Positions 1-6,062 of a stretch of DNA of 52,798 bases are shown one piece after another. A program made the translations under genes and the position numbers. The notes under the pieces are model-generated. The model was given only the letters and a program-made list of their open reading frames with translations. It was not told the origin of the DNA and ran no database searches. Source of the DNA: a virus; IMG/VR virus record IMGVR_UViG_3300009182_000084, positions 1 through 52,798 of that record. One strand, given 5' to 3'. Numbering within the stretch: position 1 is the stretch's first letter; every line of letters starts with the position of its first letter.

Positions 1-37
1 CTTCTTCAACGATTTCTGGGGTTGTGTCTTCGGACAT
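1..37 (-). CDS. N-terminal fragment of a gene cut by the window edge
   Basis: An ATG at 37-35 on the minus strand follows the ribosome binding site AAAGGTAA. It opens a frame starting M-S-E-D-T-T-P-E-I-V-E-E that runs off the left edge. Only 12 residues are visible and they are acidic, so no function can be given. The gene lies directly downstream of the tail-like gene at 114-1502 in the same transcription direction. Its frame happens to be compatible with the open frame at the right edge of the window (51651-52798), which would matter only if the molecule were circular. Confidence 0.6.
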   Translation of the reverse strand, partial: MSEDTTPEIVEE

Positions 38-113
38 TATTTACCTTTCGAAAGGTTAGGGGGAGGGGGTACACCTCTATTGTCCGTTATTTAATACTTA
101 TTTGCAGTATTAA

Positions 114-1502
114 CTAGAACGTTGTAGTAGTAGGCGTGACTGAAGCAGTAGTAGTACTCCAACTACCAAGATTTTTAGTTCCTCCAGCTGTGGTATATGT
201 TGTAGCAGTAGTTGCTCCCGTAATTTTTGTAACTCCAGCAGAAACTGTTGATACAGCGTTTGCCGTGTAGTTAAACGTTACGCCACTGACAACAATTCCA
301 GAAGAAGGAACAGCTCCAGTTGTAGGTATTTTAATAATAATTGGGTCTTTAGTAGTAAATTGATATGCGGCTAAAATGTAAACGTAAGCAGTATTATTTC
401 CAGAAACATTGACGTTGGGTCTACCAAAACCATTAAAGTCATTGTTTGTTATAAGACTTCCAGTAGCTGGAATAAAAGAGTTATTCCAATTTTGTGTTGC
501 AGTACTACCATTATCTGTGTATTTAGCTATCAACAATCCATTTCCAGTTTTACCAGCAATATATACGCTAGTTACAGTAGAAACTGTTTCAGCATAAACT
601 GAGACGTTATTCGTAGATTCAGAAGCAGCTCCTGCAATTTTATAGGACCAAACCACTGCACCATTAGTGTCTAATTTGATAAGCGTAAAGCTATTGTCAA
701 TTTGCCTACCAGCAATGTAAGTATTGTCAGATAAAGTAAAAGATGTTGCAGAAAGTAGTGCTACAGAAAGAAGAGAATCCCAAACTATGGTTGCAAGATT
801 TGAAGCATTAATTTTTAATACTTCAGCAGCTGTGCCTGTAAACGAGCCTTGAACAATAATTGGGTTATTAGATGAGTCGTAAGTAGCATATGAAAATGAT
901 TTATCAATACCAGATACTCCATAACTATAAGTATTTACAGAATTTCCAGAAGAATCAGTTTTTCCTAAAATTGTTCTAATAAAAGAACCTGTGCCATCAT
1001 CACCGATAATATACATAGAACTATCACCAGTTTGCATCATACCTAATACGTCAGTAAATGCGTTTGCATTCCAAGCAACCGAACCAGCAGCACCTCCGCT
1101 AGGTGTTAAATCAGATGCAGCAAATGTTGGAGTAGGATGGTCAGTAACCGTGTTATTAATAAAAGCTATTAAATTACCATCATTTTTTTTCTGAAGTAAT
1201 TGCCTATTATTGGCACTTCCAGAACCGCTTTTAGCTGTTACTGCTGGAGTAGAAGTATCAATTCCTGAAAGTTTTATCATATAAGCAGAACTTCCATTAG
1301 TAGTACTTGCACTACCATACATATATGCAGATGTACCAATTACAACTAATTGAGACACAACAGGAACGTTTGTTCCCACAATCTGTGCAACAAATCCGCC
1401 AATAGTTGCTCCACCACCAGAACCTGCTGGGATATAAATTCGCCCAATGTTAATTGCAGGCTTAAAGTTAATCTGCGTAGTACTCTGCCTAATTTTTGGC
1501 AT
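114..1502 (-). CDS. beta-propeller-like tail or receptor-binding protein
   Basis: The 462-residue protein is very rich in Ser, Thr, Gly, Ala and Asn and poor in Lys, Cys and Trp, as expected for an all-beta extracellular or virion protein. Several segments repeat a blade-like pattern: a hydrophobic strand such as AYMYG, YIIGD, YIAGR or YIAGK, then about 8-10 residues, then a strand such as TLIKLDTNG or LIAKYTDNG, sometimes followed by VVW. This resembles the bacterial SBBP type of beta-propeller repeat. The Thr-rich C-terminus is low complexity. It starts 3 bp after the stop of the small structural gene at 1506-1775. The fold is inferred; the tail-fibre or receptor-binding role is inferred from composition and from a similar beta-rich protein at the other window end. 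Confidence 0.5.
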   Translation of the reverse strand: MPKIRQSTTQINFKPAINIGRIYIPAGSGGGATIGGFVAQIVGTNVPVVSQLVVIGTSAYMYGSASTTNGSSAYMIKLSGIDTSTPAVTAKSGSGSANNRQLLQKKNDGNLIAFINNTVTDHPTPTFAASDLTPSGGAAGSVAWNANAFTDVLGMMQTGDSSMYIIGDDGTGSFIRTILGKTDSSGNSVNTYSYGVSGIDKSFSYATYDSSNNPIIVQGSFTGTAAEVLKINASNLATIVWDSLLSVALLSATSFTLSDNTYIAGRQIDNSFTLIKLDTNGAVVWSYKIAGAASESTNNVSVYAETVSTVTSVYIAGKTGNGLLIAKYTDNGSTATQNWNNSFIPATGSLITNNDFNGFGRPNVNVSGNNTAYVYILAAYQFTTKDPIIIKIPTTGAVPSSGIVVSGVTFNYTANAVSTVSAGVTKITGATTATTYTTAGGTKNLGSWSTTTASVTPTTTTF

Positions 1503-1505
1503 GAG

Positions 1506-1775
1506 TTATCGAACAATAGTTAGAGTTTGTACAGTAGAAGATGCAGATGATACGGCGTAAACAGTTTCTCCTGAAATAAGGTTGTCTAGTGAGATAGACG
1601 AACCTGAAGCAACCTTAATACCATTAGTTGTGGTAACACCAGGTCCACCTACAAAAAGGTCTCCAGAACCTATATTTTGAATAATTATAGTAAAAGTAGC
1701 AACTGGAGATGTAGAAGCAGTAGTTGTAAGTGCTTGAGCAGTAGTGACAGTTACTGTGCTGTTAAAAATGGCCAT
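1506..1775 (-). CDS. small beta-sandwich virion-like protein
   Basis: The 89-residue protein starts at 1775 behind a clear AAGGAG ribosome binding site. It consists of alternating hydrophobic and Ser/Thr-rich strands with a central NIGSGDLFVGG segment. This composition is common in small phage head-decoration or tail-associated beta proteins, but no specific family is recognised. It directly precedes the propeller-like gene and is probably co-transcribed with it. Confidence 0.5.
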   Translation of the reverse strand: MAIFNSTVTVTTAQALTTTASTSPVATFTIIIQNIGSGDLFVGGPGVTTTNGIKVASGSSISLDNLISGETVYAVSSASSTVQTLTIVR

Positions 1776-1830
1776 TTAAACTCCTTAAGTTCAAATACTA
1801 TTATGATTTATTTAATTTAAATTTTCTTGA

Positions 1831-2181
1831 TTAATACGCGGCAGTTCCGCCAACGCTACTGCCTGTAGGGACATCGTCCATTCCAGATTTTTGAGCTACT
1901 GCCTCTGCGCCAAGTTGAACTGCACTTAGATTTGAACCAGGTTGCAAAGTACGTGGGTCAAGCTCTGCTTTTCCAGCTACTGCGTAAGGCCAAAGACTCC
2001 ATGCATATTCTGACCCAGTAGGTTCTCCACGAGTTGCAAAGTCTACTACTGGCGTCGGTTCTCCTAGAGGAGCTCCACCACTGTACTCGGATAAGTTAGA
2101 GTCATCATACTGACCCTGGCTAGTTTTTACACTGCCGTACATACCAGTAGTAGTGTTACGAAGTTTGCGTTGCTGTTGCAC
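1831..2181 (-). CDS. hypothetical protein, virion-cluster
   Basis: The 116-residue protein is rich in Gly, Ser, Ala and Pro, has no Cys and looks largely unstructured. Its start codon at 2181 overlaps the stop codon of the gene upstream, so translation is probably coupled. No family is recognised. The position within a run of small overlapping genes next to tail-like proteins suggests a virion or assembly role, which is inference only. Confidence 0.5.
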   Translation of the reverse strand: MQQQRKLRNTTTGMYGSVKTSQGQYDDSNLSEYSGGAPLGEPTPVVDFATRGEPTGSEYAWSLWPYAVAGKAELDPRTLQPGSNLSAVQLGAEAVAQKSGMDDVPTGSSVGGTAAY

Positions 2182-2402
2182 TAGGCACCAAATCCAGTTT
2201 TACCAATGTTTGTGTTGGAGGCTGTTCCCTCACTGTGTGCCAAATCAAACTTCACACTTTGAGCAGGGTCTCCTAGGCCAGACTCACTATCACTTCCAGA
2301 ACGACTCTGAGCTCCGTTATTATCCATATAAGGCGTTGCATCTAGATTATCTGCATCTGTCTTGTACACGCCTTGATTTCTACTGCCGCATCCTGCACAC
2401 AT
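2181..2402 (-). CDS. hypothetical small protein with N-terminal CxxC
   Basis: The 73-residue protein begins MCAGCGSRNQG, giving one CxxC pair, and is otherwise polar, with many Asp, Ser, Gly and Asn residues. Both ends overlap their neighbours by one base (TAATG arrangement), which supports it as a real, coupled gene. No function is recognised. A single CxxC is too little to claim metal binding unless the protein is a dimer. Confidence 0.5.
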   Translation of the reverse strand: MCAGCGSRNQGVYKTDADNLDATPYMDNNGAQSRSGSDSESGLGDPAQSVKFDLAHSEGTASNTNIGKTGFGA

Positions 2403-2776
2403 TAGTTATTACCTTCCAGAACTTGCTGCTCATGCAGCGCCGCATTTTCTTTTATTTTTGACAGAATTGCATGCGCTCTTAACATGTGGCTACGATGTTT
2501 AGTAGAGTTTCGGTTTGTTTCCGTATTCAAAAGGTTAACAACTGCACCTAATGCCGCAGCCGAATCATGAATATGGCCTATAGAACTTATGTCGCCTGCT
2601 ACGTTAGCATTCATAGCTGCTTTAATGCTGTTATTAGATTTTTCTAAAAGGTTGTCGTAAGAATCGTAGTTTTTTAGTGGAGATTCATCATGCATGGTGC
2701 TAACAATGCCTGAAATATCATTATGGCCAAGAGCAGCAAATACTGTACGTTCTTTTGGATTAAATGTATTATTCAT
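2402..2776 (-). CDS. hypothetical helical protein
   Basis: The 124-residue protein is predicted mostly alpha-helical by its heptad-like pattern and contains several His residues in the segment SIGHIHDSAAALGAVVNLLN. Similar His-containing helical stretches can be seen in the large proteins at 28544-31321 and 31833-33593, so it may belong to the same structural theme. It is flanked by one-base TAATG overlaps on both sides. Function unknown. Confidence 0.5.
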   Translation of the reverse strand: MNNTFNPKERTVFAALGHNDISGIVSTMHDESPLKNYDSYDNLLEKSNNSIKAAMNANVAGDISSIGHIHDSAAALGAVVNLLNTETNRNSTKHRSHMLRAHAILSKIKENAALHEQQVLEGNN

Positions 2777-2880
2777 TACTTAACCTTCTTTGCTTCAATA
2801 CCTAGCTTTTCAAACATTTTACGATTTCTTTTTCTATCGTTGTAGGCTTCACGAACATCAAACTCGTTATTCTTACTCAT
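2776..2880 (-). CDS. small basic hypothetical protein (34 aa)
   Basis: A 34-codon frame starts at 2880 (M-S-K-N-N-E-F-D) and ends with TAA at 2778-2776, whose last A is also the A of the next gene's ATG. The protein is basic in its second half (DRKRNRKMF then EAKKVK). The exact TAATG coupling to its neighbour is the best evidence that it is translated. It is the first gene of the small operon that follows the hairpin at 2895-2927. Confidence 0.5.
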   Translation of the reverse strand: MSKNNEFDVREAYNDRKRNRKMFEKLGIEAKKVK

Positions 2881-2894
2881 AACCCAAGTATGAC

Positions 2895-2927
2895 AAAAGG
2901 CCTGGACTTTGTCAGTCCAAGCCTTTT
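2895..2927. terminator. bidirectional-looking hairpin terminator
   Basis: AAAAGGCCTGGACT and AGTCCAAGCCTTTT form a long stem with one C/A mismatch and a short loop. The A-rich 5' arm gives a T-rich 3' arm on either strand. It sits 4 bp downstream of the stop of the NlpC/P60 gene and just before the next minus-strand gene, so it should end or reduce that transcript. Confidence 0.7.
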
Positions 2928-2931
2928 GCTT

Positions 2932-3480
2932 TTAGTTAGTTGTAATAAGCCTTGTATAAGTTACGTCGGTTGTCCAATTTTGTTTGGCCCAATCCATAAC
3001 CTTGATTCGCTGGGTGCGAACTCCAGGATGTGGTGCGTGAATCATATACCCTTTACCTATATAGATACCTACGTGACCTGGGAATCCAATGATGTCACCA
3101 ACTTTTGCTTTTGATTGAGAGTACTTGTGTGGTTTAGCACTGTACTTCTCTACATAAGCGCTGTGGTGCAGCGTGATTCCTATTTGTTCGTAATACCACA
3201 TAACGAGACCTGAGCAGTCCCACCCTTTTGGAGTGTTACCCGAAAATACGTACCATGTTTTGTTTACGTATTTCTTCAGTTCTCTAGTAACGGTTTTTAC
3301 ACGTTGAGTGTAGACAAGGACTACGAGTCCTTTGGCACTCAAGGGATTCCACAATCCCTGTTCCGTCTTTGATGTGACGGCTGTGGAGGCTTTCTCCACG
3401 TTTATAGCAGCGACTGCACCAGAGGCAGAGCAACCTGCCAATGTCAATAGCAGGGCTGCGAATGCAATGAACTTCTTCAT
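2932..3480 (-). CDS. NlpC/P60 peptidoglycan hydrolase lipoprotein
   Basis: The 182-residue protein has a lysine-containing N-terminus, a hydrophobic core and a lipobox (LAGC, Cys17), so it should be exported and lipid-anchored. The C-terminal half is an NlpC/P60 domain: the nucleophile is Cys89 in GWDCSGLVMWYY, the catalytic His is probably His136 in GHVGIYIG, and a further His lies in MIHAPHPG near 148-151. Such enzymes cleave D-Glu-diaminopimelate bonds in peptidoglycan. A phage lysin normally lacks a lipobox and uses a holin, so this one may act from outside the membrane, in lysis timing, wall remodelling or exclusion of other phages. The gene has its own upstream gap and a downstream hairpin, suggesting separate expression. 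Confidence 0.85.
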   Translation of the reverse strand: MKKFIAFAALLLTLAGCSASGAVAAINVEKASTAVTSKTEQGLWNPLSAKGLVVLVYTQRVKTVTRELKKYVNKTWYVFSGNTPKGWDCSGLVMWYYEQIGITLHHSAYVEKYSAKPHKYSQSKAKVGDIIGFPGHVGIYIGKGYMIHAPHPGVRTQRIKVMDWAKQNWTTDVTYTRLITTN

Positions 3481-3522
3481 TTAGCGACCTACCTTTCCTT
3501 GCGTTAGTAATCGGTCGTTTAT

Positions 3523-3535
3523 TGTCAAAGTGACA
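3523..3535. promoter_or_regulatory. possible operator and -35 box upstream of the NlpC/P60 gene
   Basis: TGTCA-AAG-TGACA is a perfect 5-bp inverted repeat about 45 bp upstream of the NlpC/P60 start. On the minus strand it contains TTGACA, a consensus -35 box. No good -10 box sits at 17 bp, so the promoter is weakly supported. The overlap of inverted repeat and -35 would fit a repressor site. Confidence 0.3.
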
Positions 3536-3578
3536 CTATTCAGTTGTAAAAGAAGACTAGCAAAGCTTTTTAATAAGT

Positions 3579-3914
3579 CTAGCTATTAACTTCTTCTTTT
3601 TTCTTTTTTTGTTTTGCCCTGTATTCTAGGGCAAGATTTTCGGTTGTCTGGTTTTTACTGTGAACTGTCTTGATGCGTTCTGCACGAAAACTTCTCATGC
3701 TTTCGGCACCTTTGGGTCCACCCCATACATCTACCCAACTAGTATTTGGTGTAGTAACCCTTTTAATAAACCTAAACCTGCCACGTTCCTTAGAAATCTT
3801 TAGTTCTGTTCCTGGAATGACTGAGCGGTTATTAATTTGAATCTCAGTCTCTACAGACCAATCATCATTAGGTTTTGGTACTACTGGAACTGCTGTCTTT
3901 TTCTTGCGTCCCAT
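3579..3914 (-). CDS. conserved-looking small actinophage protein (DUF7246-like?)
   Basis: The 111-residue basic protein has Lys-rich ends and a central beta-rich core, with the segments GTELKISKERGRFRF, WVDVWGGPKG and SMRSFRAERIKTVH. This pattern is familiar from small uncharacterised actinophage proteins, possibly those grouped as DUF7246; the family name is from memory and unverified. The charge suggests nucleic-acid binding. Its start overlaps the stop of the FmdB-like gene by one base, so they are coupled. Confidence 0.6.
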   Translation of the reverse strand: MGRKKKTAVPVVPKPNDDWSVETEIQINNRSVIPGTELKISKERGRFRFIKRVTTPNTSWVDVWGGPKGAESMRSFRAERIKTVHSKNQTTENLALEYRAKQKKKKEEVNS

Positions 3915-4087
3915 TAACGTGCGTCCTTGCCCCAGCCTGTACCCTTAAACGCCACCAGAGGCGCACTGAAGCCCTTTGACATAGGTTTTACACAGTTAGG
4001 GCATAGAATCTCTGGCGAGACCGCCATGGGGTGGGAAACCTCTTGTACGTGTGCACAGGCAACGCACTTATAATCGTAACTTGGCAT
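3914..4087 (-). CDS. FmdB-type zinc ribbon protein
   Basis: This 57-residue protein begins M-P-S-Y-D-Y-K-C-V-A-C-A, the typical opening of the FmdB family, and has a second Cys pair (CPNC) about 22 residues later, so the four Cys can form one zinc ribbon. FmdB-like ribbons are found in bacteria and phages as small, probably regulatory or nucleic-acid-binding proteins with no settled biochemical role. The ATG overlaps the upstream TGA (ATGA) and the TAA overlaps the downstream ATG. Confidence 0.75.
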   Translation of the reverse strand: MPSYDYKCVACAHVQEVSHPMAVSPEILCPNCVKPMSKGFSAPLVAFKGTGWGKDAR

Positions 4088-4359
4088 CAAAGCAAATCCT
4101 CTTGTTCTAGACCAAACTCATTAACTTTTAGCACGTACTTGTCTCGCGCCTTAAGAAGGAACAATTTAATCTCTTGTCTCTGCTCATTGAAGTGTTTCAA
4201 GACGTCGTTGTATTGCTGCTCAGTCAGCTCAGCTTTGTGGAGCTCTACAACAGCCATAGACTTGTCTAGCTTCTCAGCTGCGGTTGCTGCAGCAATCTGC
4301 TCTCGCTCCCATACCATCTCGGCATGTGCTCTAGACTTATCTTTTTTCTTTTTAGACAT
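4087..4359 (-). CDS. small coiled-coil protein
   Basis: I start the gene at the ATG at 4359 (MSKKKKDKSRAH, 90 residues) because the alternative ATG three codons upstream runs deeper into the thioredoxin gene. The protein has a Lys-rich N-terminus followed by a long charged amphipathic helix, likely a coiled coil, ending in acidic EQEDLL. It overlaps the thioredoxin gene by 8 bp and the FmdB-like gene by 1 bp. No family is recognised. Confidence 0.55.
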   Translation of the reverse strand: MSKKKKDKSRAHAEMVWEREQIAAATAAEKLDKSMAVVELHKAELTEQQYNDVLKHFNEQRQEIKLFLLKARDKYVLKVNEFGLEQEDLL

Positions 4360-4657
4360 AGGGTGCAATCTTTTCTACGTACCAGGGAAACGGCTTAGCT
4401 CCCTGGTGTGTCCATACTAGTTCGCCGTCTTTAAACAAGAATACAGTAGGAATAGCTGTTACGTCAAGCTCCTCCATAAGTTCTTGCTCAAGGTCTGCAT
4501 TTACAAGACCTACACTTAGAGCAGGAAGCTGCTCCTCTAGTTGAGACAGAATAGGTTTCATCATTTTACAAGGAGCACACCACTCAGCCCAGAACTCTAC
4601 GAGTACTAGTGGTTTCTTTGTGTATTCTGCAAAATCTTCTTTTGTTAGGTGTTCCAT
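4352..4657 (-). CDS. thioredoxin
   Basis: The start at 4657 is fixed by AAGGAGTAAC just upstream; a longer in-frame ATG would run into the tRNA-Thr gene. The 101-residue protein is a single thioredoxin fold: FWAEWCAPCK carries the active-site pair Cys27 and Cys30 (CAPC rather than the usual CGPC), and the cis-proline loop is AIPTVFLF near residue 75. It reduces disulfides in the cytoplasm. A likely client is the class II ribonucleotide reductase at 21677-23713, whose C-terminal Cys pair must be re-reduced each turnover; that link is inferred. Confidence 0.88.
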   Translation of the reverse strand: MEHLTKEDFAEYTKKPLVLVEFWAEWCAPCKMMKPILSQLEEQLPALSVGLVNADLEQELMEELDVTAIPTVFLFKDGELVWTHQGAKPFPWYVEKIAPYV

Positions 4658-4675
4658 GTTACTCCTTAAATAGAT

Positions 4676-4751
4676 TGGAGCCTCAAGCAGGACTTGAACC
4701 CGCCACCTTCTCATTACAAGTGAGATGCTCTACCAGATGAGCTATTGAGGC
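4676..4751 (-). tRNA. tRNA-Thr (UGU)
   Basis: A complete cloverleaf: acceptor GCCTCAA/TTGAGGC, D-arm GCTC/GAGC, anticodon stem TCTCA/TGAGA with loop CTTGTAA (anticodon TGT), T-arm GCGGG/CCTGC with TTCAAGT. The 3' CCA is encoded (4676-4678). It reads ACA codons, which suit an AT-rich phage genome. Confidence 0.92.
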
Positions 4752-4755
4752 AATC

Positions 4756-4801
4756 GGCTTCTCAATCCCTGTGTAAACTGCCACTGGCACATATTGAAGC
4801 C
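4756..4801 (-). other. structured spacer between tRNA-Asn and tRNA-Thr
   Basis: On the minus strand GGCTT+CAAT pairs with ATTG+AG+AAGCC around an inner GCC-AGT-GGC hairpin. This makes a roughly 46-nt stem-loop that fills the spacer between the two tRNA genes. It is not a tRNA. It may help processing of the tRNA precursor. Confidence 0.4.
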
Positions 4802-4804
4802 TTG

Positions 4805-4876
4805 CTGACCACCCTGGACTCGAACCAGGAACCTACGAGTTAACAGCTCGGTGCTCTGCCATTGAGCTAGTGGTCA
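4805..4876 (-). tRNA. tRNA-Asn (GUU)
   Basis: Cloverleaf: acceptor TGACCAC/GTGGTCA, D-arm GCTC/GAGC, anticodon stem CCGAG/CTCGT (one mismatch) with loop CTGTTAA (anticodon GTT), T-arm CCTGG/CCAGG with TTCGAGT, discriminator G as usual for Asn. The bases after it are CAA, so CCA is not encoded and must be added by the host. Confidence 0.88.
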
Positions 4877-4880
4877 GTAG

Positions 4881-4960
4881 TGGACATGCACAGAATCGAA
4901 CTGTGGTCTTACAGATTCCTACTGGAGGCTTTGTTCTGCAATCGACACCATTTCATGCCC
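4881..4960 (-). ncRNA. tRNA-like RNA without a D-arm
   Basis: On the minus strand a full 7-bp acceptor (GGGCATG/CATGTCC, one G-U) and a perfect T-arm (CACAG-TTCGATT-CTGTG) are present, with discriminator A and no encoded CCA. The middle part does not fold as a normal tRNA: there is no D-stem and no 5-bp stem with a 7-nt anticodon loop. Instead 12 unpaired bases are followed by a 7-bp helix (TTGCAGA/TCTGTAA), an internal loop and a small CCT/AGG hairpin. It lies 4 nt upstream of tRNA-Asn in the same array, so it is probably co-transcribed. It could be a decayed tRNA or a tRNA mimic. Confidence 0.55.
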
Positions 4961-4964
4961 TTGA

Positions 4965-4996
4965 CCTAGAGGAGCCGAAACTCCCCTAGGATTTTT
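4965..4996 (+). terminator. hairpin with T-tract, plus-strand orientation
   Basis: CCTAGAGGAG and CTCCCCTAGG pair with one mismatch around CCGAAA, followed on the plus strand by ATTTTT. As a terminator it faces rightward, against the direction of the surrounding genes, so it could stop antisense transcription. On the minus strand the hairpin lies between the Hsp20 stop and the tRNA array and could be a processing signal. Confidence 0.4.
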
Positions 4997-5010
4997 AGTT
5001 TACACCAATA

Positions 5011-5526
5011 TTACTTGATGTCAATTACCTTTGGTTTCTTTTCTTCAGGAAGGTTCTTCTTAAAGGTTACAGTTAGCATACCTTCCTTGACTTCTGCTCC
5101 AGCAATTTCCCAGAACTCAGCAATAGCAAGCTCGAGCTTAAAATCACGAGTAGCAATGCCCTGGTAAACAATAAGTCCCTTGTCTTTTTCCTTCTTCTCA
5201 CCCTTAATGGTAATGATTGAATCCTGGAAAACAACAGACAACTCTTCCTTAGAGAAACCAGCAACTGCTACATTGAGCAGGTTCAGGTCAGTCTCAAGTG
5301 CGACAATGTCGTACGGAGGGTAAGAGGGCTTGTTATTGGTAACTTCCTTGAGAGTTTCAAGGATTGGAGACCAGCCAATAGATAGGCGGTCTAGACGTGG
5401 GAACAAATCAGCAATTGTGATTGGCTTTGGAATTGGTGGTACTTCCCAATTCTTCTTCATGTTCTTATCCCAAGGGTCATGAGGGCTACGCTCATAAGGG
5501 CTTGGATAATTATTCTTGTAGTTCAT
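5011..5526 (-). CDS. small heat-shock protein, Hsp20 family
   Basis: The 171-residue protein has a Pro- and charge-rich N-terminal arm, then the segments RLSIGWSPILETL and YPPYDIV that commonly precede the alpha-crystallin domain in phage Hsp20 proteins. The alpha-crystallin domain (about 75-165) has NVAVAGFSKEELSV, IITIKGEKKEK and a C-terminal VKEGMLTVTFKK, then the I-x-I-like tail VIDIK. These chaperones hold unfolding proteins in the cytoplasm. Known Hsp20 genes in cyanophages and other T4-like phages are thought to aid virion assembly or the stressed host. A TCTCCTTA sequence on the plus strand gives a good AGGAGA binding site upstream of the ATG. Confidence 0.9.
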   Translation of the reverse strand: MNYKNNYPSPYERSPHDPWDKNMKKNWEVPPIPKPITIADLFPRLDRLSIGWSPILETLKEVTNNKPSYPPYDIVALETDLNLLNVAVAGFSKEELSVVFQDSIITIKGEKKEKDKGLIVYQGIATRDFKLELAIAEFWEIAGAEVKEGMLTVTFKKNLPEEKKPKVIDIK

Positions 5527-5611
5527 TTTGTCTCCTTAGACGACAACTGTGTTATGGGAGCACCTCACGAGCATTTCTAAGAATCTGTCCTAGACTCACT
5601 CGTGTGGTTTT

Positions 5612-5663
5612 TTACTGCCCGTAGCACAGTAAGGGTTTTATAGACACCCGATTGGCGTGTCTA
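5612..5663. terminator. two small hairpins in the gap upstream of Hsp20
   Basis: TTACTG/CAGTAA (5612-5632) and TAGACAC/GTGTCTA (5641-5663) are perfect stems in the 168-bp gap between the Hsp20 gene and the gene at 5695. They may end the upstream transcript. On the minus strand AAATTATAAATAG next to the second hairpin could hold a -10 box for Hsp20, but no clear -35 is seen. Confidence 0.35.
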
Positions 5664-5694
5664 TTTATAATTTAGCAGAAAAATTACTTAAAGT

Positions 5695-6051
5695 CTATTC
5701 GTCGTTATGAGTGCCTCTTTTAGGCCTTAATTCAGTTACATTTTTTCTCATAAGTCTTGAAAGAGCTGGATGAGTTGGAGCTAAACCTTTTTTGATAGCT
5801 TCTTGAGCAGCTTGTTCTAGTGCAGCTTTTCCTCTAGGTCCTACAGGCCTATGTTGCTTATCTAGAATATGTCTAACATTTTCTTTTAATACCATATCAG
5901 GAGTACTGTGAGTTTCAATTACAGTACCATTCATAGCTTCTTGCTCAGGCTTGTCTACTTTAGGGTCATGATTATATGTAATCTCATAAATAGGATTATT
6001 ACAAAATAAACATTTACCAGTAGGCTCATTACTATTCATTACAAGTGGCAT
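5695..6051 (-). CDS. hypothetical protein with one CxxC
   Basis: The 118-residue protein has a CLFCNN pair near residue 14 and a basic helical C-terminal half (GKAALEQAAQEAIKKG, LSRLMRK). There is no second Cys pair, so a zinc site would need His ligands or dimerisation. It follows the metallohydrolase gene after an 11-bp gap. A nucleic-acid or protein adaptor role is possible but unproven. Confidence 0.5.
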   Translation of the reverse strand: MPLVMNSNEPTGKCLFCNNPIYEITYNHDPKVDKPEQEAMNGTVIETHSTPDMVLKENVRHILDKQHRPVGPRGKAALEQAAQEAIKKGLAPTHPALSRLMRKNVTELRPKRGTHNDE

Positions 6052-6062
6052 ACTTATCTCCT

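Noticed and set aside
4658-4714. N-terminal extension of thioredoxin
   Set aside because: It would run through the tRNA-Thr gene, and the ribosome binding site and fold start fit 4657.
4881-4960. tmRNA fragment
   Set aside because: The element is only 80 nt and closed by its own acceptor stem; no tag reading frame or pseudoknots are present.
5540-5570. Possible 12-residue leader peptide upstream of Hsp20
   Set aside because: The frame is very short and no ribosome binding site or regulatory codons support it.
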